Notes under the pieces: generated by a model | Database searches by the model: none | Seen by the model: the letters and a program-made list of their open reading frames with translations, nothing else | Told to the model about the DNA's origin: nothing | Shown here: one piece after another, positions 1 to 9,196 of the stretch | Numbering within the stretch: the stretch's first letter is position 1 | Layout: each line of letters opens with the position of its first letter | Made by a program: the position numbers and the translations under genes | Assembly (NCBI GenBank): GCA_942491735.1 | Contig: CALOCN010000008.1 | Coordinates: forward strand, 124,001 to 188,000 | Source: CALOCN01 sp942491735 | Lineage (GTDB): Bacteria > Eisenbacteria > RBG-16-71-46 > JABDJR01 | Direction: 5' to 3' | DNA length: 64,000 nt

Positions 1-283
1 AGGCCCCGATCTCTCGGGACCGGGCTTCGACCGTCGAGCTGCCGGCCTGGGTGAGATTCAACCCATCGATCAGCTTCTTCACGTCGTTGCGATCGAGCGG
101 CATCTCCAGGAGCGCACAGCGGGACCGGGGACTGGACTGGACCGCGGTCACCCGCGCCCGCACCCCCACCTTGGCGAACAGTGATGTTACGTCCCCCTGG
201 GCGCCGACGTCGGCGCCACAGCCAAGAGCCGTAGGCGCGAGCAGCGCGCCCAGGAGGAGCAGACCCTTCGCAAGCACCCGCAT
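1..283 (-). CDS. Lipoprotein-like exported protein, partial (C-terminus outside window)
   Basis: The first 94 codons of a gene running off the left edge. It begins at an ATG one base beyond the boxB stop, so it is probably co-transcribed with boxC-boxB. The N-terminus is a typical export signal: MRVLAKG, a Leu/Ala stretch, then a lipobox-like ALGC. The rest of the visible part (about residues 25-94) is a small globular region that I do not recognise. Position behind boxB suggests, but does not show, a link with aromatic catabolism. The missing C-terminus prevents assignment. Confidence 0.6.
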   Translation of the reverse strand, partial: MRVLAKGLLLLGALLAPTALGCGADVGAQGDVTSLFAKVGVRARVTAVQSSPRSRCALLEMPLDRNDVKKLIDGLNLTQAGSSTVEARSREIGA

Positions 284-284
284 C

Positions 285-1697
<1,413 letters not shown>

Positions 1698-1721
1698 GAT
1701 CGCCTCCTTGATCCGTGCCGA

Positions 1722-3377
1722 TTACGTGCGTTTGAAGTCGAAAACCGGGCGTTCGGGTTTGCCGTAGACCTGCAGCGCCCCCTGTTTGCCCACCGCGTTG
1801 GGGCGGATAAAGATCCAGTTCTGCCAGGCCGAGAGCCGGCCAAAGATCTTGGTGTCGGCGTTCTCCTCTCCGGGAAAACGCAGGCTCGCTTCCATGCCGG
1901 TCAGGGCGTCCGGGGACATGGCGGCGCGGGCTTCGATGGCCTGACGCACCTCGTCCTCGTAGTCGATGTCGTCCAGCACCATGGTGATCAACCCGGCCTC
2001 ATCGGCATCGGAAGCCTCGAAGCTCCCCTGCTCGAGGACGGGGTCGATTTGGTCGGGCGATCCATAGAAGTGCGCGCCGAGACGGCTGAGACCGTGGGTC
2101 ATGGGATAGTCGCCCCGGTTGAGCGGACCCAGGGCGACGGTGACCGGGGTCTCCTCGTCGTCCAGCATGTAGCTCCGATCCGCGGCCAGGGCCAACTCGA
2201 AGAGGCAGCCCGCGAAACAGGACCCGGGCTCGATGAGGGCAAACAGACTCCGCGCCGAAAGGTCCAAGCGACGCAGGACGCGGGCCTGGTAGAGAAGGAT
2301 CTCCTTGACGAACCAATCGCCCCGGTTGGCGTCCAGGGCGCCATCCACGGCCAGGATCCTCCCCCCGTGCCCCCGGGTCTTGAGGAGCCAGAGTCCCAGG
2401 GTGGGCTCGTTGAGACGCAGGTGCAGCATGGCCGCGTCCAGCTCTCGAAACGCACGGAGCGCCCAGGACGAGGTTCCGGCCTTGCGGAATGCCTCGGCCG
2501 TCTCCGGCTCACCCGCGCCGGGGGCCTTCACGGTCAAGGTGGCGGTGCGCGCCTCCCGATCCAGGTCCACCTGGACGTACTCGTAGGAAAGCGAGGTGTC
2601 GGTCTCGGTTACCTCGACCGGGGTCCAGACGATTCCCGGGCCGGGGCGGTCCGAGGCCGTGGCGGCCAGGGCCTTGGCCCGCTCCGCGATCACCTCGTCC
2701 CACTTGCTGCGGGGGGCCAGCGCATCCACCAACCCCCAGTCCACGGCCCGTTTCCCCTTCACCCCTTCTTCCAGGGTGCAGAAGACGTCGGCGTGGTCCC
2801 GCCGCACCCGGCGCTTGTCCACCACGCGGGTGAGGCCCCCGGTGCCGGGCAGGACTCCCAGGAGCGGCACCTCGGGGAGGCTGACCGCACTGGACCCGTC
2901 GTCCACCAGCACGATCTCGTCACAGGCCAGGGCCAACTCATAGCCGCCGCCGGCCGCAACCCCGTTGATGGCGGCGAGAAAGCGGATTCCGCTGTTGCGG
3001 GAGGCGTCCTCGATGGCCAAGCGGCTCTCATTGGTAAACTTGCAAAAATTGATCTTGAATCCATGCGGGGAGAGGCCGAGCATATGGATGTTGGCCCCGG
3101 CGCAGAAGATGCGATCCTTGGCGCTGGCCAGGATGACCGTGCGGACGCTCGGGTGCTCGAACCGGATCCGTTCCACCGCGTCGGCCAGTTCGATGTCGAC
3201 CCCAAGGTCGTAGGAGTTGAGCTTCAGCGCGTATCCCTCGCGCAGGGGCTGATTCTCCTTCACGTCCAGGGTCAGGGTCGCCACGGCGCCGTCGACAACG
3301 AGGCGCCAGTGGTGGTAGGAATCAGGGTGGGTACTGAAGCGGACCGGCGGCTCGTGGGCCGTCGTCGTCTGCGTCAT
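1722..3377 (-). CDS. boxC: 2,3-epoxybenzoyl-CoA dihydrolase
   Basis: A 551-aa enoyl-CoA-hydratase-superfamily protein of the double-length type seen in BoxC. It opens the ring of the BoxAB epoxide, giving 3,4-dehydroadipyl-CoA semialdehyde and formate. The N-terminal half carries the crotonase core: an oxyanion-hole region FCAGANIHMLGLS, then NGVAAGGGYELALACDEI and PEVPLLGVLPGTGGL. The C-terminal half is a second, degenerate crotonase-like unit. The reading frame is open further upstream, but the ATG at 3377 is preceded by a strong GAGGAGG and matches the family's length. It heads the boxC-boxB transcript, divergent from the boxR-like gene across about 146 bp. Confidence 0.95.
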   Translation of the reverse strand: MTQTTTAHEPPVRFSTHPDSYHHWRLVVDGAVATLTLDVKENQPLREGYALKLNSYDLGVDIELADAVERIRFEHPSVRTVILASAKDRIFCAGANIHMLGLSPHGFKINFCKFTNESRLAIEDASRNSGIRFLAAINGVAAGGGYELALACDEIVLVDDGSSAVSLPEVPLLGVLPGTGGLTRVVDKRRVRRDHADVFCTLEEGVKGKRAVDWGLVDALAPRSKWDEVIAERAKALAATASDRPGPGIVWTPVEVTETDTSLSYEYVQVDLDREARTATLTVKAPGAGEPETAEAFRKAGTSSWALRAFRELDAAMLHLRLNEPTLGLWLLKTRGHGGRILAVDGALDANRGDWFVKEILLYQARVLRRLDLSARSLFALIEPGSCFAGCLFELALAADRSYMLDDEETPVTVALGPLNRGDYPMTHGLSRLGAHFYGSPDQIDPVLEQGSFEASDADEAGLITMVLDDIDYEDEVRQAIEARAAMSPDALTGMEASLRFPGEENADTKIFGRLSAWQNWIFIRPNAVGKQGALQVYGKPERPVFDFKRT

Positions 3378-3500
3378 GGTGCCTCCTCGGGGGCTGCGGG
3401 GTCCGCGGTGGACAGGTGACAAAATTTGTCGGATAATTGTCGCTGTACTGGCGACGGGGAAGAATTCGGAGTGTTGCACTAAAATGCTTGCCAGGTCAAA

Positions 3501-3526
3501 CATAGTGGGCAATATTGTGCACTATG
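3501..3526. promoter_or_regulatory. 26-bp palindrome over the boxR-like start codon (putative operator)
   Basis: Outer arms CATAGTG (3501-3507) and CACTATG (3520-3526) are perfect inverted repeats. The core CAATATTG (3510-3517) is itself a palindrome with the same centre, so 22 of 26 positions are symmetric. The right arm contains the ATG of the boxR-like gene and a TGCAC motif; another TTGCAC lies at 3475-3480. TGCA-containing repeats are known BzdR targets. Inference: autoregulation, possibly also control of divergent boxCB. Confidence 0.6.
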
Positions 3527-4303
3527 TCTTTCGCACCGCACCAGACGGATCCCTTACGCGAGTTCGGCCTTGCCGTGCGTCGCGAACGATCCGCACAACA
3601 CCTTTCCAGAAAAGCACTTGCGGAGAAATCGGGGCTCAGCCTGCGATTTCTTGCGGAAGTAGAGTCCGGCCGCGGCAATATCTCCTACCTCAAGCTCCGA
3701 AGCTTGGCCGCCGCCCTGGGCCTGACCGGATCGAGTCTCATAGCCCGGGCGGAAGCCAGCCCGGAAACGTCCCGACCCATCGTTCTGTTGGGGATGCGGG
3801 GCGCGGGAAAAACCTCGGTCGGTGGAGAATTGTCGCACCGACTGGGTATCCCCTTTCAGGAATTGGACGAGTTGGTCGAGGACGCAGCGGAATTGGAGCT
3901 GGGTCAGATCTTCGAACTCCAAGGAGACGCCTATTACCGAAAGCTAGAGAGAGAGGCGCTGGCGCGCTTCCTCGAATCTCCCATGCGAGCGGTGCTGGCA
4001 GCGGGTGGCGGGATTGTCACCGAGTCCGAGACGTTCGGGCTGCTTCGCTCCGCCGCGTTCACGGTCTGGCTCAAGGCCACGCCTCGGGAGCACTGGAACC
4101 GCGTGGTTGCCCAGGGGGACCGTCGCCCCATGAGCAACCGCGACGACGCCATGACCGAGCTGGTTCGACTCTGGAACGCCCGATCCCCGCTCTACGAGCA
4201 GGCGCACCTGGTCGTCGACACTTCGAGCCTTACCGTCCGGGAGGTCGCAGACAGAATTCTTGCGGCCATCCCGCCCGCCGCCCCCAACCGGCCATCCGTC
4301 TGA
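3524..4303 (+). CDS. boxR: BoxR/BzdR-type regulator: HTH domain fused to shikimate-kinase-like domain
   Basis: 259 aa from the ATG at 3524; a TTG three codons upstream (3515) is an alternative start. Residues about 10-75 are an XRE-type helix-turn-helix (LAEKSGLSLRFLAEVESGRGN). Residues about 85-250 are a shikimate-kinase-like domain with an intact P-loop GMRGAGKTSVG, LDELVEDAAELELGQIFE and LAAGGGIV. In BzdR/BoxR proteins the kinase-like domain senses benzoyl-CoA rather than phosphorylating shikimate, and relieves repression of the catabolic genes. Divergence from boxC supports that role. A free-standing shikimate kinase is unlikely because of the N-terminal HTH. Confidence 0.9.
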   Translation: MSFAPHQTDPLREFGLAVRRERSAQHLSRKALAEKSGLSLRFLAEVESGRGNISYLKLRSLAAALGLTGSSLIARAEASPETSRPIVLLGMRGAGKTSVGGELSHRLGIPFQELDELVEDAAELELGQIFELQGDAYYRKLEREALARFLESPMRAVLAAGGGIVTESETFGLLRSAAFTVWLKATPREHWNRVVAQGDRRPMSNRDDAMTELVRLWNARSPLYEQAHLVVDTSSLTVREVADRILAAIPPAAPNRPSV

Positions 4304-4337
4304 GCAACCCAGTCAGGCCCCCACAAGGAGCTTCCCA

Positions 4338-5357
4338 ATGTTGAGAGATTATCCGCCCGAGAGGACTGCCCGTCGTCCTCGGGTTATCCGTGGAAAGCGA
4401 CTCCGGTACGCCGCTGTACTCGTCGATTTCGAGAACATCTACTTCACGCTGGCCGAGGCCTCCGATCAGGAGAGCGACGACCAGTCCGTGGATGTGCAGG
4501 CCCTCGATGACGGGGTGGAGCTGCTCTCCAACCTGCGCAATCGCCTGCGGCACCGCTTCAATGCGGTGATGGCCATCGGGCGGTCCTATGCCGACTACGA
4601 TCGGATCGGCGGGGATGCCCAGTCCCAGCTTCAGTTGCTGGCCTTCGAGCCGCGTTTCATGCTCGGCAACGAGAACAAGCGCAGCAGCTCCGACATCCTT
4701 CTCTCGATCGATGCCGTGGAGTTGCTCCACACGCGCCCGGAGATCGATTTGTTCGTGATCGTGGCCGGCGACCGGGACTATCTCCCGGTGGTGCGACGCC
4801 TACGTGAGCACCTCAAGCGGGTGATCCTGGTCGGATTCGAGAAGAGCACCAGCGGAGACCTGCGCCAGGTCGTTGGAGAGGAGAACTTCTTCTCGGCCGA
4901 GCGACTGCTGCCCTCATCCGCGACGCCCTATTCCGACACGGCAGAGTCGAACGAGACCACCCCACAGCATGACGCGGCCTTCTCCGGCCACGGAGACGGG
5001 GACTCCCATGACGAGGAGGACGACTCCGACGACATGGACCTGCACGGGGACGGTGGCGGCGACACCATGGTTCAGGTCGCCGAAGGTGACCTCAAGATGT
5101 GCATGGAAGAGCTGCTCAACGCGTTCTATCAGTATGGCGGACGCAAGGTGTGGCTCACCCCGTTCCTGCGTCTGCTCAACGACCGCTTCCCCTACCTGGA
5201 CAACCGGGGGCGCAAGAAGATGGTCGAGGGACTGCAGGCACGCGGCGCCATCCGCATCGAGAAGATCGACGGTGACCCGTATCCCTACTCCGTGGTGGAG
5301 ATCAACTGGGAAGACAACTGGGTCATGTCCATGGACGAGGGTCGCGGCAACGCGTGA
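4338..5357 (+). CDS. NYN-domain (PIN-like) predicted ribonuclease with C-terminal winged-helix-like domain
   Basis: 339 aa from the ATG at 4338 (AAGGAG seven bases upstream). Residues about 20-165 are a NYN/LabA domain: AVLVDFENIYF, SSDILLSIDAVELL and VIVAGDRDYLPVVRRLRE carry the acidic residues that bind metal in PIN-like nucleases. A very acidic, low-complexity linker (about 200-250, Asp/His-rich) follows. The C-terminus (about 255-330; FYQYGGRKVWLTPFLRLL, GRKKMVEGLQARGAI) looks like an OST-HTH/LOTUS-type RNA-binding fold. Likely an RNA-processing or decay nuclease; substrate unknown. Confidence 0.82.
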   Translation: MLRDYPPERTARRPRVIRGKRLRYAAVLVDFENIYFTLAEASDQESDDQSVDVQALDDGVELLSNLRNRLRHRFNAVMAIGRSYADYDRIGGDAQSQLQLLAFEPRFMLGNENKRSSSDILLSIDAVELLHTRPEIDLFVIVAGDRDYLPVVRRLREHLKRVILVGFEKSTSGDLRQVVGEENFFSAERLLPSSATPYSDTAESNETTPQHDAAFSGHGDGDSHDEEDDSDDMDLHGDGGGDTMVQVAEGDLKMCMEELLNAFYQYGGRKVWLTPFLRLLNDRFPYLDNRGRKKMVEGLQARGAIRIEKIDGDPYPYSVVEINWEDNWVMSMDEGRGNA

Positions 5358-5372
5358 TCAGGGCATGCCTGA

Positions 5373-6785
5373 TCACGGCATCTTCGAGACGATCGGGATG
5401 TCGATGTTGAGATCCAGGCGGCGATAGAGACAGATCCCGGTGATGTCCTCGCAGACATAGTAGAGCGCATACGCCGGCACCCGGGCCATCTGGCCCGGCT
5501 CGGCGTCGGCGGGGCAGGACAGCTCGAACTCGAAATGCCGTGTCTCGATGGTGAGAGGGCAATCCGGCATCGGCGCGTCCAGACGGCGTTCGCTCGCCTC
5601 CCACCCGGAGCCCACCCGGACCCAGAGTTCGGTGGGATCGGCCTCGTTGTTCCAGTGCGCCTTCAGGGATTCCTGTGGGCGTAGCGCCACGTGGACCCTC
5701 ACCGATCCTCCCGGAGTGATCCGCGGGGGAACCACCGTGATCTCCGGCGCGATCAACGCCTCGTCGCGGTTGATCTTCCCGTCGGGGTCCGGTTCCACCG
5801 CATCCACCGGCGTCTCGAAAGCCCCTGCCCGCGCGGCGAACTCGGCCCCCATGGGCTCCACCGGCAGCTTGACCGGAATCTCCCCCCGGGACAGGATCTC
5901 CTCACGGGCCTGGGGAACCCAGTCGTAGAACGGATACGGCTTGTCCAGCCGCGGGCCGTACTGCTGGATACGCCGACGATAGATGTAGTTGTTGACGTCC
6001 TGGTCGAGAGCCAGCGACCAGTGCCGCACCGCCTTGTGGAAATCCCTGTCGCGCCGGTCATCCGAGTCGAACCGCATCCGGTAGCCCACCCCCAGACGGA
6101 AATGGCTCCACGTGTTCTCGGTGTCGTGCACCAGGGAAGTCATGTAGGCACGAATCCCGAGGTCCACCGCCTCGGGGCCGCCCCACAGGAGAACCGCATC
6201 CCCGTAGTCCCGCCAGGCGTGGGTGCCGCCCGGTTCCGCACGCGCCTTGAGGGCGACCAGGTCCGGCAGACCCACCGGGTCCGGCAGGACGTCCGGGGCG
6301 GGATAGGTCGGGTCCACGAAGTCCGCGGCGAGCGACGACGCACTCGAGAGGGGCGGGTTCACCCCACGAATGATCCCGTGCTCGTCGATGAGCAGGGTGA
6401 TGGGAACGTACGGAACCTCGAGCAGGTTGAGCGGGTCGGCAAGGATCGGCCAGTCGAGGCCCTTCCATTGGGCAAAGAGACGGGCCCGGTCCGGGTGCTG
6501 CTCCTGCACGATGCCCAGCATCCGGATTCGCCCCGCGTCGCGAAGTTCACGTGTCGCTTCGTGCCACCCGGGCACGTGGGAACGGCACCCCAGTCACCAG
6601 GAGGCGAAGATGTGCAGGACGACCTTGGTTCCACGGTAGTCCGCGATGGAACCCGGCTCCCCATCCAGGTCGGGCAGGACGAGGGTGGGGAATGGTTCCC
6701 CCACCTCGTACCCGCTCGACGGGAGCTGGGCCATCGCGGTGGACGCAGCCAGGAAGAATGCCAGGACAAGAACGGGAACGCGCAC
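5373..6785 (-). CDS. Exported thioredoxin-like selenoprotein (TGA = Sec at residue 64)
   Basis: One gene split by an in-frame TGA at 6594-6596. Before it: GTG start at 6785, export signal VRVPVLVLAFFLAASTAMA and a TlpA/AhpC-TSA fold start (VGEPFPTLVLPDLDG, VVLHIFASW). After it, in the same frame: LGCRSHVPGWHEA. Together W-(TGA)-LGCRxxxP matches the WCxxCRxxxP thioredoxin active site with Sec replacing the first Cys. The redoxin domain ends near residue 160 (PYVPITLLIDEHGIIRG). A helical region follows, then a DsbD-alpha-like beta domain (about 380-460; YYVCEDITGICLYRR). 470 aa including Sec. Probably a periplasmic thiol-disulfide enzyme. Without Sec decoding only a 63-aa stub would be made. 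Confidence 0.82.
6561..6588 (-). promoter_or_regulatory. Putative bacterial SECIS hairpin for the TGA at 6594-6596
   Basis: In the mRNA, counting the U of UGA as 1, GUGCC (9-13) pairs with GGCAC (32-36). A G-U pair and bulged UU (15-16) follow, then CCC (17-19) pairs with GGG (28-30). The loop (20-27) contains GU at 22-23. A bulged U and an apical GU about 20 nt after the UGA are hallmarks of the E. coli fdhF SECIS. Drawn by hand, not by a folding program. Confidence 0.5.
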
Positions 6786-6851
6786 GGGACCTCCTCACCA
6801 GGGTGACGGAGAGTGTGCCGCGTCCCGGCTCCAGGAGGCAAGCGGGAGGGG

Positions 6852-7235
6852 TCAGCCCATCTCGCCCAGCGTCTGAAAGAGCATCATCTTGTTGCCGTCG
6901 GGATCGTAGAAGGTGGCCAGTTTGACCATCCCGGGGATCTCCATCGTGTCGCCGTCGAACCGGACATCCTTGTCCTCCAGCTGCTTGCGCGACGAGTCGA
7001 TGTCGTTCACGCCGAAGGTCAGGGTCGCTCCCCCCTGGACCTTGGGGCTCTCCACCTGGCTCAATCCCAGGTTGGTGTTGGGCACCTCGGTGCGGACCTC
7101 GGCCCAGCCCATTTCGTCCAGCTTGTAGAGCAGCTCGAACCCGAGCACTTCCGTGTACCAGGCAATCGCCTTGTCCATGTCCGCGACCTGCAGGGCGGCG
7201 GTGAGCCCGCCGTTGTATCCAATGGGAGATGCCAT
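6852..7235 (-). CDS. VOC (glyoxalase/bleomycin-resistance) family protein
   Basis: 127 aa from the ATG at 7235, preceded by GAGGAGG. The vicinal-oxygen-chelate fold is clear from two beta-alpha-beta-beta-beta halves: YNGGLTAALQVADMDKAIAWYTEVLGFELLYK and VKLATFYDPDGNKMMLFQ. VOC proteins of this size are metal-dependent lyases, isomerases or dioxygenases, or bind toxic compounds; the sequence does not show which. It is divergent from a winged-helix regulator 82 bp away, with a palindromic site between, so that regulator probably controls it. Confidence 0.85.
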   Translation of the reverse strand: MASPIGYNGGLTAALQVADMDKAIAWYTEVLGFELLYKLDEMGWAEVRTEVPNTNLGLSQVESPKVQGGATLTFGVNDIDSSRKQLEDKDVRFDGDTMEIPGMVKLATFYDPDGNKMMLFQTLGEMG

Positions 7236-7283
7236 TAGCGAATCCTCCTCGTTTCCGGGGGTTGTCACATGAGGGTACGGAAA

Positions 7284-7298
7284 GTATACTATGTATAC
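7284..7298. promoter_or_regulatory. GTATAC-TAT-GTATAC double palindrome, putative HxlR-type operator
   Basis: Two copies of the self-complementary hexamer GTATAC (7284-7289 and 7293-7298) separated by TAT lie between the divergent VOC gene and the winged-helix regulator, just upstream of the regulator's better start. AT-rich symmetric sites in divergent spacers are typical for HxlR/MarR-like repressors. Binding is inferred. Confidence 0.5.
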
Positions 7299-7317
7299 AA
7301 ACCAAAGGTCAAGACAG

Positions 7318-7899
7318 ATGAAGACAAACCCTGGGCGCCTGGTCGCCCTGTTCCACAACAAGTGGGCGCTTCCCGTGCTGGCGGAGATGTACAGCCAGGG
7401 GGGCGGTTCCAAGTTCGTCACCCTGGTGCAGCGGCTGGGGGTGAGCCGGGACTCGATGAGTCGCACCCTGAGGGCGCTCGTGCGCCACGGATGGGTGTTG
7501 CGCAACCCCGGCTATGGTCACCCCATGCGCCCCGAGTACGTACTGACTCCCGAAGGAACCGATCTGGCCCCCTGGTGTGCCCGGGTCCGACGCCGGCTTC
7601 ACCGGCTTGGGCTCGGCTCGGATCCGCTGCGCAAGTGGAGTCCGGCGGTGGCCATCGCCATTCTCTCCGGGGGACAGCGGTTCTCCGAGTTGGTGACCGC
7701 GCTGCCGGGAATCACCTCCCGGGCGCTTGCCCAGACCCTCAAGTCCATGCAGGACATGGGGTTGATTGAAAGGGCGGTAGGGAGTGACTATCCGCCCCAG
7801 GTCCGATACCGTTTGTCGCCCCAGGGGCGCCGCCTCGCGGAACTCCTGATTGAAATGCCCGATTCGGGGTCTCGTTCCAATCCCGTTGTACTACCATAG
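7318..7899 (+). CDS. HxlR-like regulator with two tandem winged-helix domains
   Basis: 193 aa from the ATG at 7318, the better start; another in-frame ATG at 7291 lies inside the palindrome and would add nine residues. Two HxlR-type winged helices occur in tandem. The first (about 5-85) has KWALPVLAEM, LVQRLGVSRDSMSRTLRALVRHGWV and PEYVLTPEG. The second (about 105-180) has KWSPAVAIAIL, LPGITSRALAQTLKSMQDMGLIER and VRYRLSPQGRRLAELL. Single-domain HxlR proteins dimerise, so this looks like a fused pseudo-dimer. Probably a repressor of the divergent VOC gene. One cysteine (PWCARV) lies between the domains and might sense redox or electrophiles. Confidence 0.78.
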   Translation: MKTNPGRLVALFHNKWALPVLAEMYSQGGGSKFVTLVQRLGVSRDSMSRTLRALVRHGWVLRNPGYGHPMRPEYVLTPEGTDLAPWCARVRRRLHRLGLGSDPLRKWSPAVAIAILSGGQRFSELVTALPGITSRALAQTLKSMQDMGLIERAVGSDYPPQVRYRLSPQGRRLAELLIEMPDSGSRSNPVVLP

Positions 7900-7951
7900 T
7901 GACCCCTTTCGGATAGCCCACCCATCCCCTTGTGCCACGGAGGAAAAATCA

Positions 7952-8557
7952 ATGAAAACCCTGCGCATCCTTATCTGTATGTGTACCGCGCTGACCCTGT
8001 CGGCCGGTGTTGTTCTGGCCCAGGACCAGGCCGAGATGGAGGCCTGGATGAAGGCCGCCACCCCCGGCGCCCAGCACAAGGACCTCGCCAAGATGGCCGG
8101 AACCTGGGACTGCGTCCTGAAGCAGTGGATGGACCCGGCCGGCGATCCCATGGAGTCCAAGGCCACCTGCGAGCGGAAGTCGGTCATGGACGGCCGTTAC
8201 CTGATCGATGAGTTCAAGGGCAACATGATGGGCATGGCGTTTCTCGGCATGGGCGTGACGGGGTACAACAACTCCACCGGCGAGTACGAGACCATCTGGT
8301 TCGACAACATGGGCACCTCCATCTCCAAGATGACCGGGCCCATGGAGGGCAACAAGATGGTGCAGACCGGTGACGTCACCAATCCCATGGGCGGCACCAT
8401 GAGCGTCGAGGCGGTCACCGAGGTGATCGACAACGACAAACAGGTGTTCACCTACTACATGGATATGGGCGGTCAGAAGGTCAAGGCCATGGAGATCACC
8501 TACACGCGCGCCGGCGCCAAGGCCGACAAGGCCGACGAAGAGGACGGCGGCTGGTAG
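7952..8557 (+). CDS. Exported DUF1579-family protein
   Basis: 201 aa from the ATG at 7952 with GGAGG upstream. A signal peptide (MKTLRILICMCTALTLSAGVVLAQ) precedes a DUF1579 domain: HKDLAKMAGTWDC, a charged strand ending MDGRYLIDEFKG, and GVTGYNNSTGEYETIWFDNMG. The family forms a lipocalin-like beta-barrel of unknown ligand. A Met/Gly-rich stretch (NMMGMAFLGMGVTG) stands out. It stands alone, with a strong terminator directly downstream. Confidence 0.83.
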   Translation: MKTLRILICMCTALTLSAGVVLAQDQAEMEAWMKAATPGAQHKDLAKMAGTWDCVLKQWMDPAGDPMESKATCERKSVMDGRYLIDEFKGNMMGMAFLGMGVTGYNNSTGEYETIWFDNMGTSISKMTGPMEGNKMVQTGDVTNPMGGTMSVEAVTEVIDNDKQVFTYYMDMGGQKVKAMEITYTRAGAKADKADEEDGGW

Positions 8558-8583
8558 TCACCGCTCGCTCCTGGATGTAGTTT

Positions 8584-8614
8584 GGGGGTCGCGCCACGGC
8601 GCGGCCCCCTTTTT
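8584..8614 (+). terminator. Rho-independent terminator after the DUF1579 gene
   Basis: GGGGG-T-CGCGC, loop CACG, GCGCG-G-CCCCC, followed directly by TTTTT. The 11-bp stem includes one G-U pair. It sits 27 bp after the stop codon at 8557. Confidence 0.9.
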
Positions 8615-8629
8615 CGTTGAGGCTCCCGC

Positions 8630-9175
8630 ATGTCCACTCCCCCGCTCGTGCTGTTCACCCTGGGTCACTCCAACCGGACGGTGGACGAGTTCCTGAAGCT
8701 GTTGCGCCGAAGCGGCATCCGTCAGATGGCGGATATCCGTCGCTATCCGGGAAGCCGCCGGCACCCGCATTTCGAGCGGGAAAACCTGGACCACATCCTC
8801 AACATGTCCTGGGTGGCCTATCGGCACATGGAGGCCCTGGGCGGACACCGGGCCGTGGAACCGGGATCGCCGCACACCGCCCTCGAGAACGGGCTACGTG
8901 GCTACGCCGGCCACATGGAAACGGCGGAGTTCGCCGAGGCCGCTACGGACCTGACGAGGTGGGCCGGGGCCGCCCGGACCGCGGTCCTGTGCGCCGAGGC
9001 GGATCCACTGCGGTGCCATCGGCAACTGTTGGCCGACTACCTGCTGGTGCGCGGCATCCGGGTGGTGCACATCGAGGACGCCGAGACGATCCGGGATCAC
9101 ACCCTCACCCGAGTGGCCCGGAGAGAGGGAGATCGGTTGATCTATGACGGAGGGGCGCTGGAACTGGAGTTCTGA
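8630..9175 (+). CDS. DUF488 family protein
   Basis: 181 aa. Characteristic DUF488 motifs are present: LFTLGHSNRTVDEFLKLLRRSGI at the N-terminus, DIRRYPGSRRHPHF, and near the C-terminus TAVLCAEADPLRCHRQLLADYLL (the CAE...CHR signature). The biochemical role of the family is not established. The gene ends in a hairpin shared with the convergent AhpC-like selenoprotein gene. Confidence 0.88.
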   Translation: MSTPPLVLFTLGHSNRTVDEFLKLLRRSGIRQMADIRRYPGSRRHPHFERENLDHILNMSWVAYRHMEALGGHRAVEPGSPHTALENGLRGYAGHMETAEFAEAATDLTRWAGAARTAVLCAEADPLRCHRQLLADYLLVRGIRVVHIEDAETIRDHTLTRVARREGDRLIYDGGALELEF

Positions 9176-9196
9176 GCCGGGGGTGCGCCCGGCTCA
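9173..9196. other. Symmetric hairpin spanning both convergent stop codons
   Basis: TGAGCCGGG (9173-9181) and CCCGGCTCA (9188-9196) are perfect 9-bp inverted repeats. The left TGA is the stop of the DUF488 gene; the right TCA is the stop (TGA on the other strand) of the convergent gene. No T-run follows on either side, so it is at best a weak bidirectional 3'-end element. Confidence 0.6.

Noticed and set aside
5373..6575. Treating the 400-codon frame as an independent cytoplasmic protein starting at an internal site
   Set aside because: It begins inside the thioredoxin active site, without a ribosome-binding site, and the missing beta strand and signal peptide are in frame just upstream of the TGA.
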